From contig NZ_CP104381.1 of NCBI RefSeq assembly GCF_030582395.1, positions 2,790,001-2,854,000 of the forward strand: a DNA stretch of 64,000 bases. Reading direction: 5' to 3'. A program made the position numbers and the translations under genes. Below are positions 38,145-47,326 of the stretch, piece by piece. Under the pieces are notes generated by a model, which worked only from the letters and a program-made list of their open reading frames with translations, had not been told where the DNA came from and did not search any database. The first letter of the stretch is position 1; each line of letters opens with the position of its first letter. The stretch is from Ralstonia pickettii (GTDB lineage: Bacteria; Pseudomonadota; Gammaproteobacteria; Burkholderiales; Burkholderiaceae).

Positions 38145-38804
38145 ATGGCCCGCGAGATTGAACTGAAGCTGGCCGTATCGGCCGGCGCACACGACGCCCT
38201 CGTCCACTGGCTGGATGCGCACGCACAGAGCGCCGGCTCGGTGGAATTGGCAAACGTCTACTACGACACGCCCGACCAGGCGCTGGCACGCAACCGCGCC
38301 GCGCTGCGCGTGCGCCGTCAAGGCAGCCAATGGCTGCAGACGCTGAAGACCGCAGCAGTGAGTACGTCCGGTTTGAGCGCCCGCCACGAATGGGAGGTGC
38401 CGCTGCAGAACGATGCGCTGTCCGTCGATGCCTTCGTCGCCAACAACGCCAGTGAAGCAGCCGACTATGTTCGGCCCCACGCGGCGGCGCTCGTCCCGCT
38501 GTTCCGCACGGACTTCACGCGCCGCCTGTGGCACGTGAAGTCCGAGGGCGGCGAGATCGAGATTGCATTGGATGCCGGCGCCATCCTCATCCCCGGCACC
38601 CAGGCGCGCGAGCAGATCGACGAGCTGGAACTGGAGTGGAAGCCCGCTGCCGGCAGCACGCTCAGCGAAGACACGATTGCCGAGCGTCTGCACGCCTGGA
38701 CGAAAAAGCTGCGCGCCGCCGTGGCCGGTCTCACGCCGCTCGACATCAGCAAGGCGCAACGCGGCTACCGCTTGCGCGAGAAAACCATTGGGGGCCAGCC
38801 GTGA
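38145..38804 (+). CDS. CYTH-domain phosphatase (inorganic triphosphatase, YgiF-like)
   Basis: A cytoplasmic CYTH-fold protein of 219 residues. It starts MAREIELKLAV, carrying the ExExK motif that defines the fold, and continues through NVYYDTPDQALARNRAALRVR with basic residues of the tunnel, IEIALDAGAI and ELELEWKPAAG with the acidic metal-binding residues. Only the CYTH part is present, without the C-terminal CHAD domain common in YgiF. Triphosphate hydrolysis is the usual activity. It lies 10 bases after trpC and overlaps ung by four bases (GTGA). Confidence 0.83.
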   Translation: MAREIELKLAVSAGAHDALVHWLDAHAQSAGSVELANVYYDTPDQALARNRAALRVRRQGSQWLQTLKTAAVSTSGLSARHEWEVPLQNDALSVDAFVANNASEAADYVRPHAAALVPLFRTDFTRRLWHVKSEGGEIEIALDAGAILIPGTQAREQIDELELEWKPAAGSTLSEDTIAERLHAWTKKLRAAVAGLTPLDISKAQRGYRLREKTIGGQP

Positions 38805-39592
38805 CGCGGCGCGCCAATCCGGCGCAAGCCGCTCTCTTCGATGACCCGGCGACGGACACGATCGCTGTGGGTTTCACCCCGCTGGCCGAGCAGTTCGACG
38901 CCCTGCCCGCCGATTGGAAGACGCTGCTCACGCCGTGTATCGCGCAGACCAACTGGCCCGAGCTGTGTGCCTTTGTCGACGGCGAACGCGCGGCTGGCAA
39001 GCCGATCTTCCCGACGGACGTTTTCCGTGCGCTGCACCTGACCTCGGTGGATGATGTGCGCGTCGTCATCCTCGGCCAGGATCCGTATCACGGCACGGGC
39101 AACGTCGATGGCCGCGAGATTCCGCAGGCGCACGGGCTGGCATTCTCGGTGCCTGCAGGCGTGCGCGTCCCACCAAGCCTGCGCAATATCTATAAGGAAA
39201 TCGAAGAGGAATTCGGCTGCAAGCTGCCAGCCGCCTCCGGCAACCTGGAGGGCTGGGCACAGCAAGGTGTCCTGCTGCTCAACACGGTGCTCACCGTCGA
39301 ACAAGGCCAGGCCGCCAGCCACGCCAAGCGCGGCTGGGAACGCATTACCGATTGCCTGCTGGAGCAACTGGCGCGTGTCGGCCACAAGCGCGTGTTCATG
39401 CTGTGGGGCAGCCACGCGCAAGCCAAGCGGGCGCTGCTGTCGGACGGGCATCTCGTGCTGGAGGCGCCGCACCCCTCGCCGCTGTCGGCGCATCGCGGGT
39501 TCCTGGGATGCGGGCATTTCAAGACGGCCAATGATTGGCTGGCGGCGCAGCACCAGCCGACCATCGATTGGCTGAAACCGCAGGCCGCTTGA
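38801..39592 (+). CDS. ung: Uracil-DNA glycosylase
   Basis: A base-excision repair enzyme that removes uracil from DNA. The 263-residue family-1 UDG has VVILGQDPYHGTGNVDGREI with the catalytic Asp, GLAFSVPAGVRVPPSLRNIY, VLLLNTVLTVEQGQAASH and LEAPHPSPLSAHRGFLGCGH with the catalytic His and the leucine loop. The GTG start overlaps the stop of the CYTH gene. It is the last gene of the trp-linked cluster; tandem repeats follow. Confidence 0.96.
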   Translation: MTRRANPAQAALFDDPATDTIAVGFTPLAEQFDALPADWKTLLTPCIAQTNWPELCAFVDGERAAGKPIFPTDVFRALHLTSVDDVRVVILGQDPYHGTGNVDGREIPQAHGLAFSVPAGVRVPPSLRNIYKEIEEEFGCKLPAASGNLEGWAQQGVLLLNTVLTVEQGQAASHAKRGWERITDCLLEQLARVGHKRVFMLWGSHAQAKRALLSDGHLVLEAPHPSPLSAHRGFLGCGHFKTANDWLAAQHQPTIDWLKPQAA

Positions 39593-39635
39593 ACGGCGCG
39601 GGCCAGGCGGCCCGATCGACGAGCCCCAAAGCGTC

Positions 39636-39929
39636 GGCCTTGACCGTCTGAGAGACGAGTTCGGTGCTCCAGGACTCAACGTTGAATCATTGAGGCCAGG
39701 CTTCGACTCTCCGAGGCTCGACTTCGACTCTCCGAGGCTCGACTTCGACTCTCCGAGACTCGACTTCGACTCTCCGAGGCTCGGCTTCGACCCTCCGAGG
39801 CTCGGCTTCGACCCTCCGAGACTCGGCTTCGGCCCTCAGAGGCTGACCTTTGACGCTCGGATACTGGGAGTCGACGGTCCGACGCTGGACGTCGGCTCCT
39901 TGAGCCCCGTCGTCGAGGGTCCAAGGCTC
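39636..39929. repeat. 21-base tandem repeat array, 14 units
   Basis: Fourteen contiguous 21-base units without phase loss. Units 4 to 10 (39699-39845) are near identical, for example GGCTTCGACTCTCCGAGGCT plus C; outer units (39636-39698 and 39846-39929) are increasingly diverged but keep the length. A fifteenth, weakly similar unit may precede at 39615. One frame on the plus strand reads as heptapeptides of the form xFDSPRL, and the minus strand as xASExRS, but neither frame has an ATG start with ribosome-binding site. It fills the gap between ung and the FUSC gene. Confidence 0.9.
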
Positions 39930-39984
39930 AGCGCTGCGGAGGAAGATCGCCGCCCCTGCGAAGCCTTTCAGCCGCCGGCCGCGT

Positions 39985-42201
39985 CTAATCTTTCGAAATA
40001 CGCAGCGCGCGTCCGAGCGCACCACAGCGCAATGCAATCTTGGACGTATCAGCCCGCAGCGCTTGCAGGCGCCGCTCTAGCAGGTGCATCGCCGACAGCG
40101 ATTCGGATTCGGCGGCCGCATCGACCATGCGCGAGCGTGCCGACTGATCGGCGAAGTCGGCCGCGCCCAACTCCTGTGTGTCGCGTGGGCGTACGCCCCA
40201 GCCGCCTTCGTGCACGGCCTGGTCAAAGCGCTCCTTGGCGCGGGTCAGGCTTTCCAGCGCGGCCGCAGCCGTTTGCTCGACCAGCGCCCGCGTATCCGCC
40301 TCGTCCAGTTCCTGCGCCCGTTGCCGCACGAGAATGCGCACCGCCGCGACGTGCGCAGCCACGAGGTAGTTCTGCACGATGAAGCGGTTCAGGTTGTCGA
40401 CGGCGCGGTGCCGGCTCTTGGGCTCGTCCAGCATGCGCGCGAACGCCGCGATGAGCCCTGTGAGCGATTCCATGAACTGCTTGCGCTGCACGCGGTAGGC
40501 GAAGTCGTCCTTGAGTGTGCCGAGCAGCAGGTCCCGCGCGGCCTCGATGAAGCGGCAGTTGGTGCGCAGCACATCGTCCACGAGCTTGGGCAGGTTGCGG
40601 TATTCCCAACTCGGCAAGACGTAGCTGAACGCGGTGGCGATGGCCGCGCCGATCAGCGTGTCGACCAGCCGTTCACCAATCGCGCCCTTGCTGCCAGGCA
40701 GCAGCAGGTTGATCTGGATCAGCACCTGCACGCACGCCGCAATGGCCGTGTAACGGTAGCGCACGGTAACGAACGCGGCGCTGGCGGCAGTGGACAGGTA
40801 CAGCACGCCCATCAGGATCCACGTCGAATGCGTATACCGCAGGATCACGGCGGCAATGACGCAGCCGATCAGCGTACCCAGCACCCGGTCGAGGTTGCGC
40901 TGGCGCGTCAAGCTGAACGTCGGCTTGAGGATCACGACAATGGTCAGCAACACCCAGTAGCCGTGCGAGCTATACGGGAGGTGATCAGCAATCCACAGCC
41001 CCGCCGCCACGGCCATCGAAATACGCAGTGCAAAGCGCAGCACCGGTGAACGCCACGTCAGCTCTTCGAGCACCAGCCGCAGCTCGTACTTCTGACGCGT
41101 GAGAAACGGCGTCATGTCGGGGCGCAGCAGCACCTGCGACAACTCGATCGGCGTGGCGGTGGCCGCGTGCAGTTGTGCCATGAGCCGAATCGCGCCCCGT
41201 ACCGTCGCCACCGACTCTTCGAGCGCGGCAATCGCCTCGATGGGCACGCCGTGATGGTTGTGCTGCAGTTCGTGCAGCGCGGCTTCAATGGCTGCGATCT
41301 CGTGGTCGTATGACAGCGGCGTGGGCGACGGACGGTCGCGGCCGACGGCATAGGCGACGCCTTCGATGTCCATGCGCATGCGTTCGATCACGTCGCGCAG
41401 CAGACGCATCACCTCGGCGTCGGCCAGCCACTGGCGCAGCAACGGGTAATCGGTATTGGACGACAGCAGATACTCGTAGATGTCGAGCATCCGCATGTGG
41501 ATCTGCACGAGGCGGCCGTCGCTGGCCGTGCGGTTGTCCCGGAAAACGAAATCGCGCGCCACCTGCTGCTTGTCCGCCACCGAAATCTGCTGGCGTACGA
41601 GCGCATTGAACTGCTCGTCGAAATCCTTGGATGCGTCGTAGAAGCCGGCTTTGCACTCCACGTACACGGCCAGTTCGTACAGGCATTCGGCCAGCACCTG
41701 CTCCTTGATGCGGCGGCGCTGGCCCCACGCTACCGCCATCGCAAAGGCCATGTAGCCGATGGCGCCGAGGAAGAACTGCAGCGTGTGCTCCACGGCTTCG
41801 CGGAAGGCGAATTCCTCGGTAAACGTAAGCGTCATGACGAACAGCGCCGCGAACTGCAGCGGCATCGTCTTGTTGCCGTACGCCACCATGAGCCCCGCCA
41901 GGAAGCTCACCACCACGATCACCGCCGGCAGGATCGCGTATGGCGTCGCCACCGCCACGAGAAACGTGACGGCCGTCGTCAGCAGCACGCAGGCCAACAT
42001 CTCGTTGAACTTGTGCCGCAGTGGGCTGGGCAAGTCCATGAGGCTCGTGCAGAGCGCGCCGATGGACACCACCATCGCGCCCTGCAGGTCCATCACCAGC
42101 AGTGCGAGCAGCGTCAGGCCGATCACGCCGGTGGCGGTGCGGATGCCGCGCGAGACGTAATGGCTGTAGAGGAACGTGCGTGGATCGTGGACGTAGTCCA
42201 T
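39985..42201 (-). CDS. FUSC-family inner-membrane protein (YccS/AaeB-like)
   Basis: A 738-residue membrane protein of the FUSC superfamily, which includes aromatic-acid efflux pumps and YccS. It has two hydrophobic blocks, an N-terminal one of about six helices (from TATGVIGLTLLALLVMDL to about residue 160) and a second in the middle (LRFALRISMAVAAGLWIADH, then GYWVLLTIVVILKPTFSLT, the conserved FUSC motif with RQRNLDRVLGTLIGCV). Between and after them are long cytoplasmic helical regions. No membrane-fusion partner gene is nearby, which argues against a classic tripartite efflux pump. The substrate is unknown. Confidence 0.85.
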   Translation of the reverse strand: MDYVHDPRTFLYSHYVSRGIRTATGVIGLTLLALLVMDLQGAMVVSIGALCTSLMDLPSPLRHKFNEMLACVLLTTAVTFLVAVATPYAILPAVIVVVSFLAGLMVAYGNKTMPLQFAALFVMTLTFTEEFAFREAVEHTLQFFLGAIGYMAFAMAVAWGQRRRIKEQVLAECLYELAVYVECKAGFYDASKDFDEQFNALVRQQISVADKQQVARDFVFRDNRTASDGRLVQIHMRMLDIYEYLLSSNTDYPLLRQWLADAEVMRLLRDVIERMRMDIEGVAYAVGRDRPSPTPLSYDHEIAAIEAALHELQHNHHGVPIEAIAALEESVATVRGAIRLMAQLHAATATPIELSQVLLRPDMTPFLTRQKYELRLVLEELTWRSPVLRFALRISMAVAAGLWIADHLPYSSHGYWVLLTIVVILKPTFSLTRQRNLDRVLGTLIGCVIAAVILRYTHSTWILMGVLYLSTAASAAFVTVRYRYTAIAACVQVLIQINLLLPGSKGAIGERLVDTLIGAAIATAFSYVLPSWEYRNLPKLVDDVLRTNCRFIEAARDLLLGTLKDDFAYRVQRKQFMESLTGLIAAFARMLDEPKSRHRAVDNLNRFIVQNYLVAAHVAAVRILVRQRAQELDEADTRALVEQTAAAALESLTRAKERFDQAVHEGGWGVRPRDTQELGAADFADQSARSRMVDAAAESESLSAMHLLERRLQALRADTSKIALRCGALGRALRISKD

Positions 42202-42212
42202 CGGGCGACGCG

Positions 42213-44075
42213 TCAGGCTGACTTACCGCGTGCCGCGCGCGTGCTGCGCGCGGCTGCCCGTTTGCCCAGCCATGCCGAGCGCAGCGGCGACGGCTCGGAC
42301 GCGAGCGCCAGCGTGAACTGCGGCGTGGCGTCGGCAGCGAGCGTTACGTCAAGCTGCATCAATTCGTCGCGACGGAACACGTGCACGGGAACGGTGTCGC
42401 CGGCGCGGTGGCGCGCAAGCATCTTGTCGAGCTGGCCGGTCGGCACACGCAGGCCGTCTACCGCGACGACCAGGTCGCCTGCAGACAGACCGCCTTGCTG
42501 CGCGGGGCTGTCGTCGAAGACCTGCTGCAGCTTGACGTAGCCGTTCTCGGCGCCGATCTTGACGCCCAGGGCAAGCGCGGGGTCTGCCGCCTTGCGCGTG
42601 GCGCTGACGCCCATCGCCTTGAACAGCGCCGGCAGCGGCGGGTCGTCGCGCCCCTCGGTCAACTGGCGGACCAGCGTGCGCAGGCGCACACCGGTGGTCT
42701 CTTCCATCAGAGTGATGAGCCCGGCTTCGGTCACGCCACGCTGCGCGTGGCCCGCGGCATAGAAATCGCGGCCGTACGTCACCCACAGGGCGCGCATCAC
42801 GTCGTCGAGCGAGCGTTCGCCGTGGGTCTGCGTGCGGATCGTGAGGTCGAGCGCCAGCGCCACGAGCGAGCCCTTGGTGTAGTAGCTGACGATGGCGTTG
42901 GGGGCGTTTTCGTCCTGGCGGTAGTACTTCGTCCAGGCGTCGAACGAGCTTTCGGCCACGCTCTGCTTCAGGCGGCCGCTGCCGCGCAGCACGCCGTTCC
43001 ACGTCTTGCCGAGCATCTCCAGATACTGCGCTTCGGAAATCAGCCCCGAGCGCACCAGCATCAGATCGTCGTAATAGCTCGTGAAGCCTTCAAACAGCCA
43101 CAGCAGCGGCGTGTGGACCTCGCGATCGAGCGCGTACGGCACAAAGGTGGCCGGCTTGATGCGCTTGACGTTCCAGGTGTGGAAATACTCGTGGCTGACG
43201 AGGCCAAGGAAGGTGCGATAGCCCTCGGTGGTCTCATCGCGGCCAGTGACGGGCAGATCGGCGCGCGCGCACATCAATGCGGTGCTGGCGCGGTGCTCGA
43301 GGCCGCCGTAGCCGTCGGTGGTGGCCATCGTCATGAAGACATAGCGCCGGTTGCTGTCGAGGAACGGCGCCGTGGCGGTCTGCGGCTCGAACAGGCGGAT
43401 CTGCGCTTCGCAGATGCGCTTGAAGTCGCGGGCGATGCGTTCCAGATCAAGATTCGGCACGCGGCCCGTAAAGACGGCGTCGTGCTGTGCACCGCAGGCC
43501 TCGAACGACACCAGCTCGAACGTGCCCATCTCCACCGGGTGGTCGATCAGCTCATCGTAATTGGCCGCTTCGTACCAGCCAAAGCCGTAGCGCTTGGCGC
43601 CGGCCTTGCCCGCGATGCGCCCAGTGGCCTCGCGCAGCGCGGTGGCCACGCGCCAGCCGCGGTAGGCATCTCCGGCGGGCGGCTGGATGTCGACCAGGCA
43701 ACGCTGGTCATCCGCGCCTTCGACACGCAGGAACACCGACGTGCCGTTGAAGAAGCCGTGCGTGGTATCCAGATGCGCGGCGCGCACCGACAAGTCCCAC
43801 GCATAGACGTCGTAGGAAATCGTCAGCGGCCCGGTGCAGGGCGCGGCCCACCACGTGTGCTTGTCGACCTTGGTCAGGCGCACCGGCCTGTGGGCGGATG
43901 ACGCCTCGATCCGCACGATGTTGCGCGCGAACTCGCGGATCATGTAGCTGCCCGGAATCCACGCCGGCAGCGAAAATCGCTGGCCTTGGCTGTCGGGCGC
44001 GTCAACCGTGACGGTGACGGTGAAAACGTGCGCCTCGGGCGCGGCGGGGGCGATGGTGTAGCGGATCGGCTTCAT
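42213..44075 (-). CDS. M61-family glycyl aminopeptidase with PDZ domain
   Basis: A zinc metallopeptidase of 620 residues related to Sphingomonas glycyl aminopeptidase. The N-terminal part (KPIRYTIAPAAPEAHVFTVT) is the beta-sandwich; the middle holds LVSHEYFHTWNVKRIKP, the HExxH zinc site, and LLWLFEGFTSYYDDL with the third ligand Glu. The C-terminal PDZ domain runs from about YVKLQQVFDDSPAQQGGLSA to VDGLRVPTGQLDKML. No signal peptide is visible, so it is probably cytoplasmic. I used the ATG at 44075; an ATG at 44084 is also possible and neither has a clear Shine-Dalgarno. Confidence 0.88.
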   Translation of the reverse strand: MKPIRYTIAPAAPEAHVFTVTVTVDAPDSQGQRFSLPAWIPGSYMIREFARNIVRIEASSAHRPVRLTKVDKHTWWAAPCTGPLTISYDVYAWDLSVRAAHLDTTHGFFNGTSVFLRVEGADDQRCLVDIQPPAGDAYRGWRVATALREATGRIAGKAGAKRYGFGWYEAANYDELIDHPVEMGTFELVSFEACGAQHDAVFTGRVPNLDLERIARDFKRICEAQIRLFEPQTATAPFLDSNRRYVFMTMATTDGYGGLEHRASTALMCARADLPVTGRDETTEGYRTFLGLVSHEYFHTWNVKRIKPATFVPYALDREVHTPLLWLFEGFTSYYDDLMLVRSGLISEAQYLEMLGKTWNGVLRGSGRLKQSVAESSFDAWTKYYRQDENAPNAIVSYYTKGSLVALALDLTIRTQTHGERSLDDVMRALWVTYGRDFYAAGHAQRGVTEAGLITLMEETTGVRLRTLVRQLTEGRDDPPLPALFKAMGVSATRKAADPALALGVKIGAENGYVKLQQVFDDSPAQQGGLSAGDLVVAVDGLRVPTGQLDKMLARHRAGDTVPVHVFRRDELMQLDVTLAADATPQFTLALASEPSPLRSAWLGKRAAARSTRAARGKSA

Positions 44076-44142
44076 GGCGGACATTGTAGCGTTGCCGTCC
44101 CATGCTGCCGAAGGCAAATCGTCCGCAAACCGGCTTGCCAGC

Positions 44143-45159
44143 CTATCGGTTGACGTCGACCACGACCCGCCCGCGCATCTTGCCCGCCACGATGTCGTGT
44201 GCAGCGTCGATGGCCTCGGAAAGCGTCACTTCACGCGTGATGGCGGCCAGGCGGTCCGGCAGCAGATCGGCGGCGAGGCGCTGCCACGCGGTCTGGCGCA
44301 GCGCACGCGGCGCCATCACGCTGTCGATCCCGCACAGGGTCACGCCACGCAGGATGAACGGCGCGACGGTGGCCGGAAAATCCATGCCCTGCGCCAGCCC
44401 GCAAGCCGTGACCACGCCGCCATAGCGCACCTGTGCGCACGCGTTGACCAGCGTGTGCGAGCCCACCGAATCGACCACCGCCGCCCAGCGCTCTTTCTGC
44501 AACGGCTTGCCGGGGGCGGAAAGCTCGGCGCGGTCAATGACATCCGTCGCGCCCAGCGCCTGCAGGAAATCGGCCTCATTGGTCTTCCCGGTCGACGCCA
44601 CCACGCGATAGCCCAGCTTGCCGAGCAGCGCAATGGCGATCGAGCCCACGCCGCCCGACGCGCCGGTCACCAGCACCTCGCCGTCGCCCGGTTTCACGCC
44701 GGCACGCTCCAAGGCCAGCACGGAAAGCATCGCCGTGTAGCCTGCCGTGCCGATCGCCATGGCCTGCCGCGCATCGAGCCCCGCCGGCAATGCCACCAGC
44801 CAATCGCCGGAAAGCCGCGCCTGCTGGGCGAGGCACCCCCAATGCGTCTCGCCGACGCCCCAGCCGTTGAGCACGACCGCATCGCCGGTCCGCCAATCCG
44901 CGTGCGTGGATTCGAGCACGACGCCCGCGCCGTCGATACCGGCCACCATCGGCCACTTGCGTACAACGGGGCCTTTGCCGGTGATGGCCAGGCCGTCCTT
45001 GTAGTTGATGGTCGACCAGTCCACGCGGATCAGCACGTCACCAGCGGTCACGTCGTTGGCAAGCGCTTCGGACGTGGACAACGCCGCGTCATCGAGGTCG
45101 ACGATGTGGGCCAGCGGGCCGCCATCCTGCTTTTCAAGCATCAGCGCGCGAAACGACAT
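44143..45159 (-). CDS. acuI: MDR-family oxidoreductase, acrylyl-CoA reductase (AcuI/YhdH) type
   Basis: An NADPH-dependent zinc-free medium-chain reductase of 338 residues. Features are STINYKDGLAITGKGPVVRK and PMVAGIDGAGVVLESTHADW at the N-terminus, GWGVGETHWGCLAQQ, and the nucleotide-binding VLVTGASGGVGSIAIALLGK. AcuI reduces toxic acryloyl-CoA to propionyl-CoA; YhdH of E. coli is the same family. The physiological substrate here is inferred. It is transcribed after dsbC in the same direction but a terminator lies between them. Confidence 0.85.
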   Translation of the reverse strand: MSFRALMLEKQDGGPLAHIVDLDDAALSTSEALANDVTAGDVLIRVDWSTINYKDGLAITGKGPVVRKWPMVAGIDGAGVVLESTHADWRTGDAVVLNGWGVGETHWGCLAQQARLSGDWLVALPAGLDARQAMAIGTAGYTAMLSVLALERAGVKPGDGEVLVTGASGGVGSIAIALLGKLGYRVVASTGKTNEADFLQALGATDVIDRAELSAPGKPLQKERWAAVVDSVGSHTLVNACAQVRYGGVVTACGLAQGMDFPATVAPFILRGVTLCGIDSVMAPRALRQTAWQRLAADLLPDRLAAITREVTLSEAIDAAHDIVAGKMRGRVVVDVNR

Positions 45160-45196
45160 ACCAGGTCTCCAAAGGTGAGTTCAATGCAAGCGCCCA

Positions 45197-45223
45197 AAGA
45201 AAAAGCGCCGGATCGACCGGCGC
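45197..45223 (-). terminator. Rho-independent terminator after dsbC
   Basis: On the minus strand GCGCCGG-TCGAT-CCGGCGC followed by TTTTTCTTT, 15 bases after the dsbC stop. Confidence 0.92.
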
Positions 45224-45237
45224 TTCCTGCGTGCGAA

Positions 45238-45984
45238 TTACGACTTCTTGAGCGCGGCGAACTTGCGCTCCAGCGTGGCCGCATCGATCAGGCCCGGCGC
45301 CCGCGAGCCATCCGGGAAGATGATGGCCGGCGTGCCGGTCACGTTCAGTTGCTGGCCGAGCTTCAGGTTGGCCTCGAGCGGTGTATCGCAGGTGCCGGCG
45401 CCGCCCGGGGCGGTCTTGGCGGTCATCCAGTCGCGCCAAGCCTTGGCGCGGTCGGCCGAGCACCAGATCTGCTTGGCCTTGGTGTTCGAGTCCTCCGACA
45501 GGATCGGGAACAGGAAGGTGTAGACCGTGACGTTGTCGACCTGCGTCAGCATCTGTTCCAGCTTGTGGCAGTACGGGCAGTTCGGGTCGGAGAACACGGC
45601 GATCTTGCGCGCGCCGTTGCCCTTGACCCACTTCACGGCGCGGTCCAGCGGCAAGTCGGACCACTTCACGCGGTTCAGCTCGGCCAGGCGCTCCTGTGTG
45701 AGGTTGGTGGCGGTCTGCGTATCGAGCAGGTCGCCGTTGAGCACGTAACGGCCGGTGGCATCGCTGTAGACGACCTGGCTGCCGAGGTTGATCTCGTACA
45801 GGCCCGCGAGCGGCGACTTGGCGACGCTCTTGATCTCCACGTTCGGGCCCAGGGCCTTCTGTACGGTGGCCTTGACCTTGTCCAAGGCGGGCTCGGCGGC
45901 ACCGGCGCTCAAGACATAGCCCGCGCCAATGGCTGCCACGGCCACCGCAGAGGCGATGGCCGCCACCCGAATACGAAACGACAT
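45238..45984 (-). CDS. dsbC: Thiol:disulfide interchange protein DsbC
   Basis: A periplasmic disulfide isomerase kept reduced by DsbD. The 248-residue product has a signal peptide (MSFRIRVAAIASAVAVAAIG, cleavage near AGA-AEP), an N-terminal dimerization domain (VKATVQKALGPNVEIKSV ... YVLNGDLLDTQT) and a thioredoxin-like domain with active site FSDPNCPYCHKLEQML and the cis-Pro loop NVTGTPAIIFPDG. A second Cys pair (IWCSADRAK and GAGTCDTPLE) is structural in the family. The start was chosen for the signal peptide; a TTG-initiated longer form is unlikely. Confidence 0.95.
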   Translation of the reverse strand: MSFRIRVAAIASAVAVAAIGAGYVLSAGAAEPALDKVKATVQKALGPNVEIKSVAKSPLAGLYEINLGSQVVYSDATGRYVLNGDLLDTQTATNLTQERLAELNRVKWSDLPLDRAVKWVKGNGARKIAVFSDPNCPYCHKLEQMLTQVDNVTVYTFLFPILSEDSNTKAKQIWCSADRAKAWRDWMTAKTAPGGAGTCDTPLEANLKLGQQLNVTGTPAIIFPDGSRAPGLIDAATLERKFAALKKS

Positions 45985-46030
45985 AACGACTCCTGGAACC
46001 CCGAAAAACCACAAATCCGCTGAGATTGCC

Positions 46031-47326
46031 TCAGCCGAGTGCGTGCTTGATCAACAAGCGTTTGATAAATGGCGTCATGCCCACCATGCGCATCCCCGCG
46101 TTGCGTACCGTGCGCGGCAGCGCCCCCGGCAGGGCGAACAGTTTATGCAGACCGTCGGTGGCGGCCGTGAGCGAAAGCAGGTCTTCGCGGCGGGCACGTT
46201 CGTAACGGCGCAGCAACCTCAGATCGCCATGATCGCGCATGGTTTCACGTTCCGCCATTACCCGGCCGATTTCGGACACATCCCGAAGCCCGAGGTTCAT
46301 GCCCTGCCCGGCGAGCGGATGGATCACATGGGCCGCATCGCCCACCAGCGCCACGCGCGGGGCGACGGCCCGGCTGGCGTGCTGCAGCACGAGCGGGAAA
46401 CCCTGCGCAGGCGTGATGTTCGACAAGCGCCCGAAGCGTGCGGCGACGGCGCCACCCGCCGCGGCTTCCACGGCACGGCACAGCGCCTCGGGCGACAGCG
46501 CGAGCAATTCGCGGGCGTGCTCTTCGCTGGCAGACCACACCATCGACACACGCCGATCGGGCAACGGCAGCATCGCGAGGATCTCGCCGCGTACGGGGGG
46601 GTCGTCACCCGGCGCTGCGGCCTGCTCGGCGGATGCACCGAGGAACCATTGCCACGCGGTGTCCTGATGCCAGTGCTCGGCCTGGAAGTTGGCCACCACA
46701 CCAAGCTGCCGATACGGTTTCGCTTCAGCCTGAATGCCTGCCTGCTCGCGCACCCAAGAATGCTTGCCGTCGGCGCCGATCACGCATTCCGCGCGGACCG
46801 TCTGGCCGTCGGCCAGCGTCAGCTTTACGGCGTCGGCTTCCATTTCGAAACCGGTGGCGGCATGCGGGAACGACTGCACCGTGTGGGCAAAGCGCAGCGC
46901 AGTTTCCAGCGCGCGCTCCACGAGCGAAGATTCGGCAATCCATGCCAGCTGCGGCGTGCCGGCCGCGTAGGCGGAAAAATGCAGGTCCGGGTGGGCGTGC
47001 TCGCCGCGTGCGGCAGCATCGTCGCCGAAGATCCGCATGTCGAGCACCGGCTGCACGCGGGTCATGTCGAGCGCCGGCCAGATGCGCAATTGCTCGAGCA
47101 ACGCCTGGGAGCTGGACGAGAACGCGTAAACACGCGCGTCCCACGCGTCCGGCCCGGCGGGTGTGGCGGCTGGGGCGGGTGGCGCGATATGCGCAATGCG
47201 CAAGCCGATCTGCGCCAGCCGCAGCGCGCAGGCGCGCCCGACGATGCCGCCGCCCACCACGGCCAAGTGGTAAGGCGCTGCCTCCCGGGAAGCCGCCTTC
47301 GAAGTGGAAAACGCGGGTGTATTCAT
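46031..47326 (-). CDS. UbiH/UbiF-family flavin hydroxylase
   Basis: A FAD-dependent aromatic hydroxylase of 431 residues, of the family that adds oxygen to the ubiquinone ring. It has the N-terminal dinucleotide-binding motif HLAVVGGGIVGRACALRLAQ, ARVYAFSSSS, the central VIGADGKHSWVREQAGI (DG motif) and the C-terminal GDAAHVIHPLAGQGMNLGLR, which is diagnostic. Which ring position it hydroxylates cannot be told. It is 46 bases upstream of dsbC on the same strand and may be cotranscribed with it. Confidence 0.88.
   Translation of the reverse strand: MNTPAFSTSKAASREAAPYHLAVVGGGIVGRACALRLAQIGLRIAHIAPPAPAATPAGPDAWDARVYAFSSSSQALLEQLRIWPALDMTRVQPVLDMRIFGDDAAARGEHAHPDLHFSAYAAGTPQLAWIAESSLVERALETALRFAHTVQSFPHAATGFEMEADAVKLTLADGQTVRAECVIGADGKHSWVREQAGIQAEAKPYRQLGVVANFQAEHWHQDTAWQWFLGASAEQAAAPGDDPPVRGEILAMLPLPDRRVSMVWSASEEHARELLALSPEALCRAVEAAAGGAVAARFGRLSNITPAQGFPLVLQHASRAVAPRVALVGDAAHVIHPLAGQGMNLGLRDVSEIGRVMAERETMRDHGDLRLLRRYERARREDLLSLTAATDGLHKLFALPGALPRTVRNAGMRMVGMTPFIKRLLIKHALG

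Noticed and set aside
39636..39929. Possible CRISPR array
   Set aside because: The 21-base units are directly contiguous with no unique spacers, and no cas genes are in the window.
39690..40382. Plus-strand frame of FDSPRL heptads running into the FUSC gene antisense strand
   Set aside because: No ATG or ribosome-binding site, and its second half is antisense to a conserved membrane protein; treated as a non-coding tandem array.
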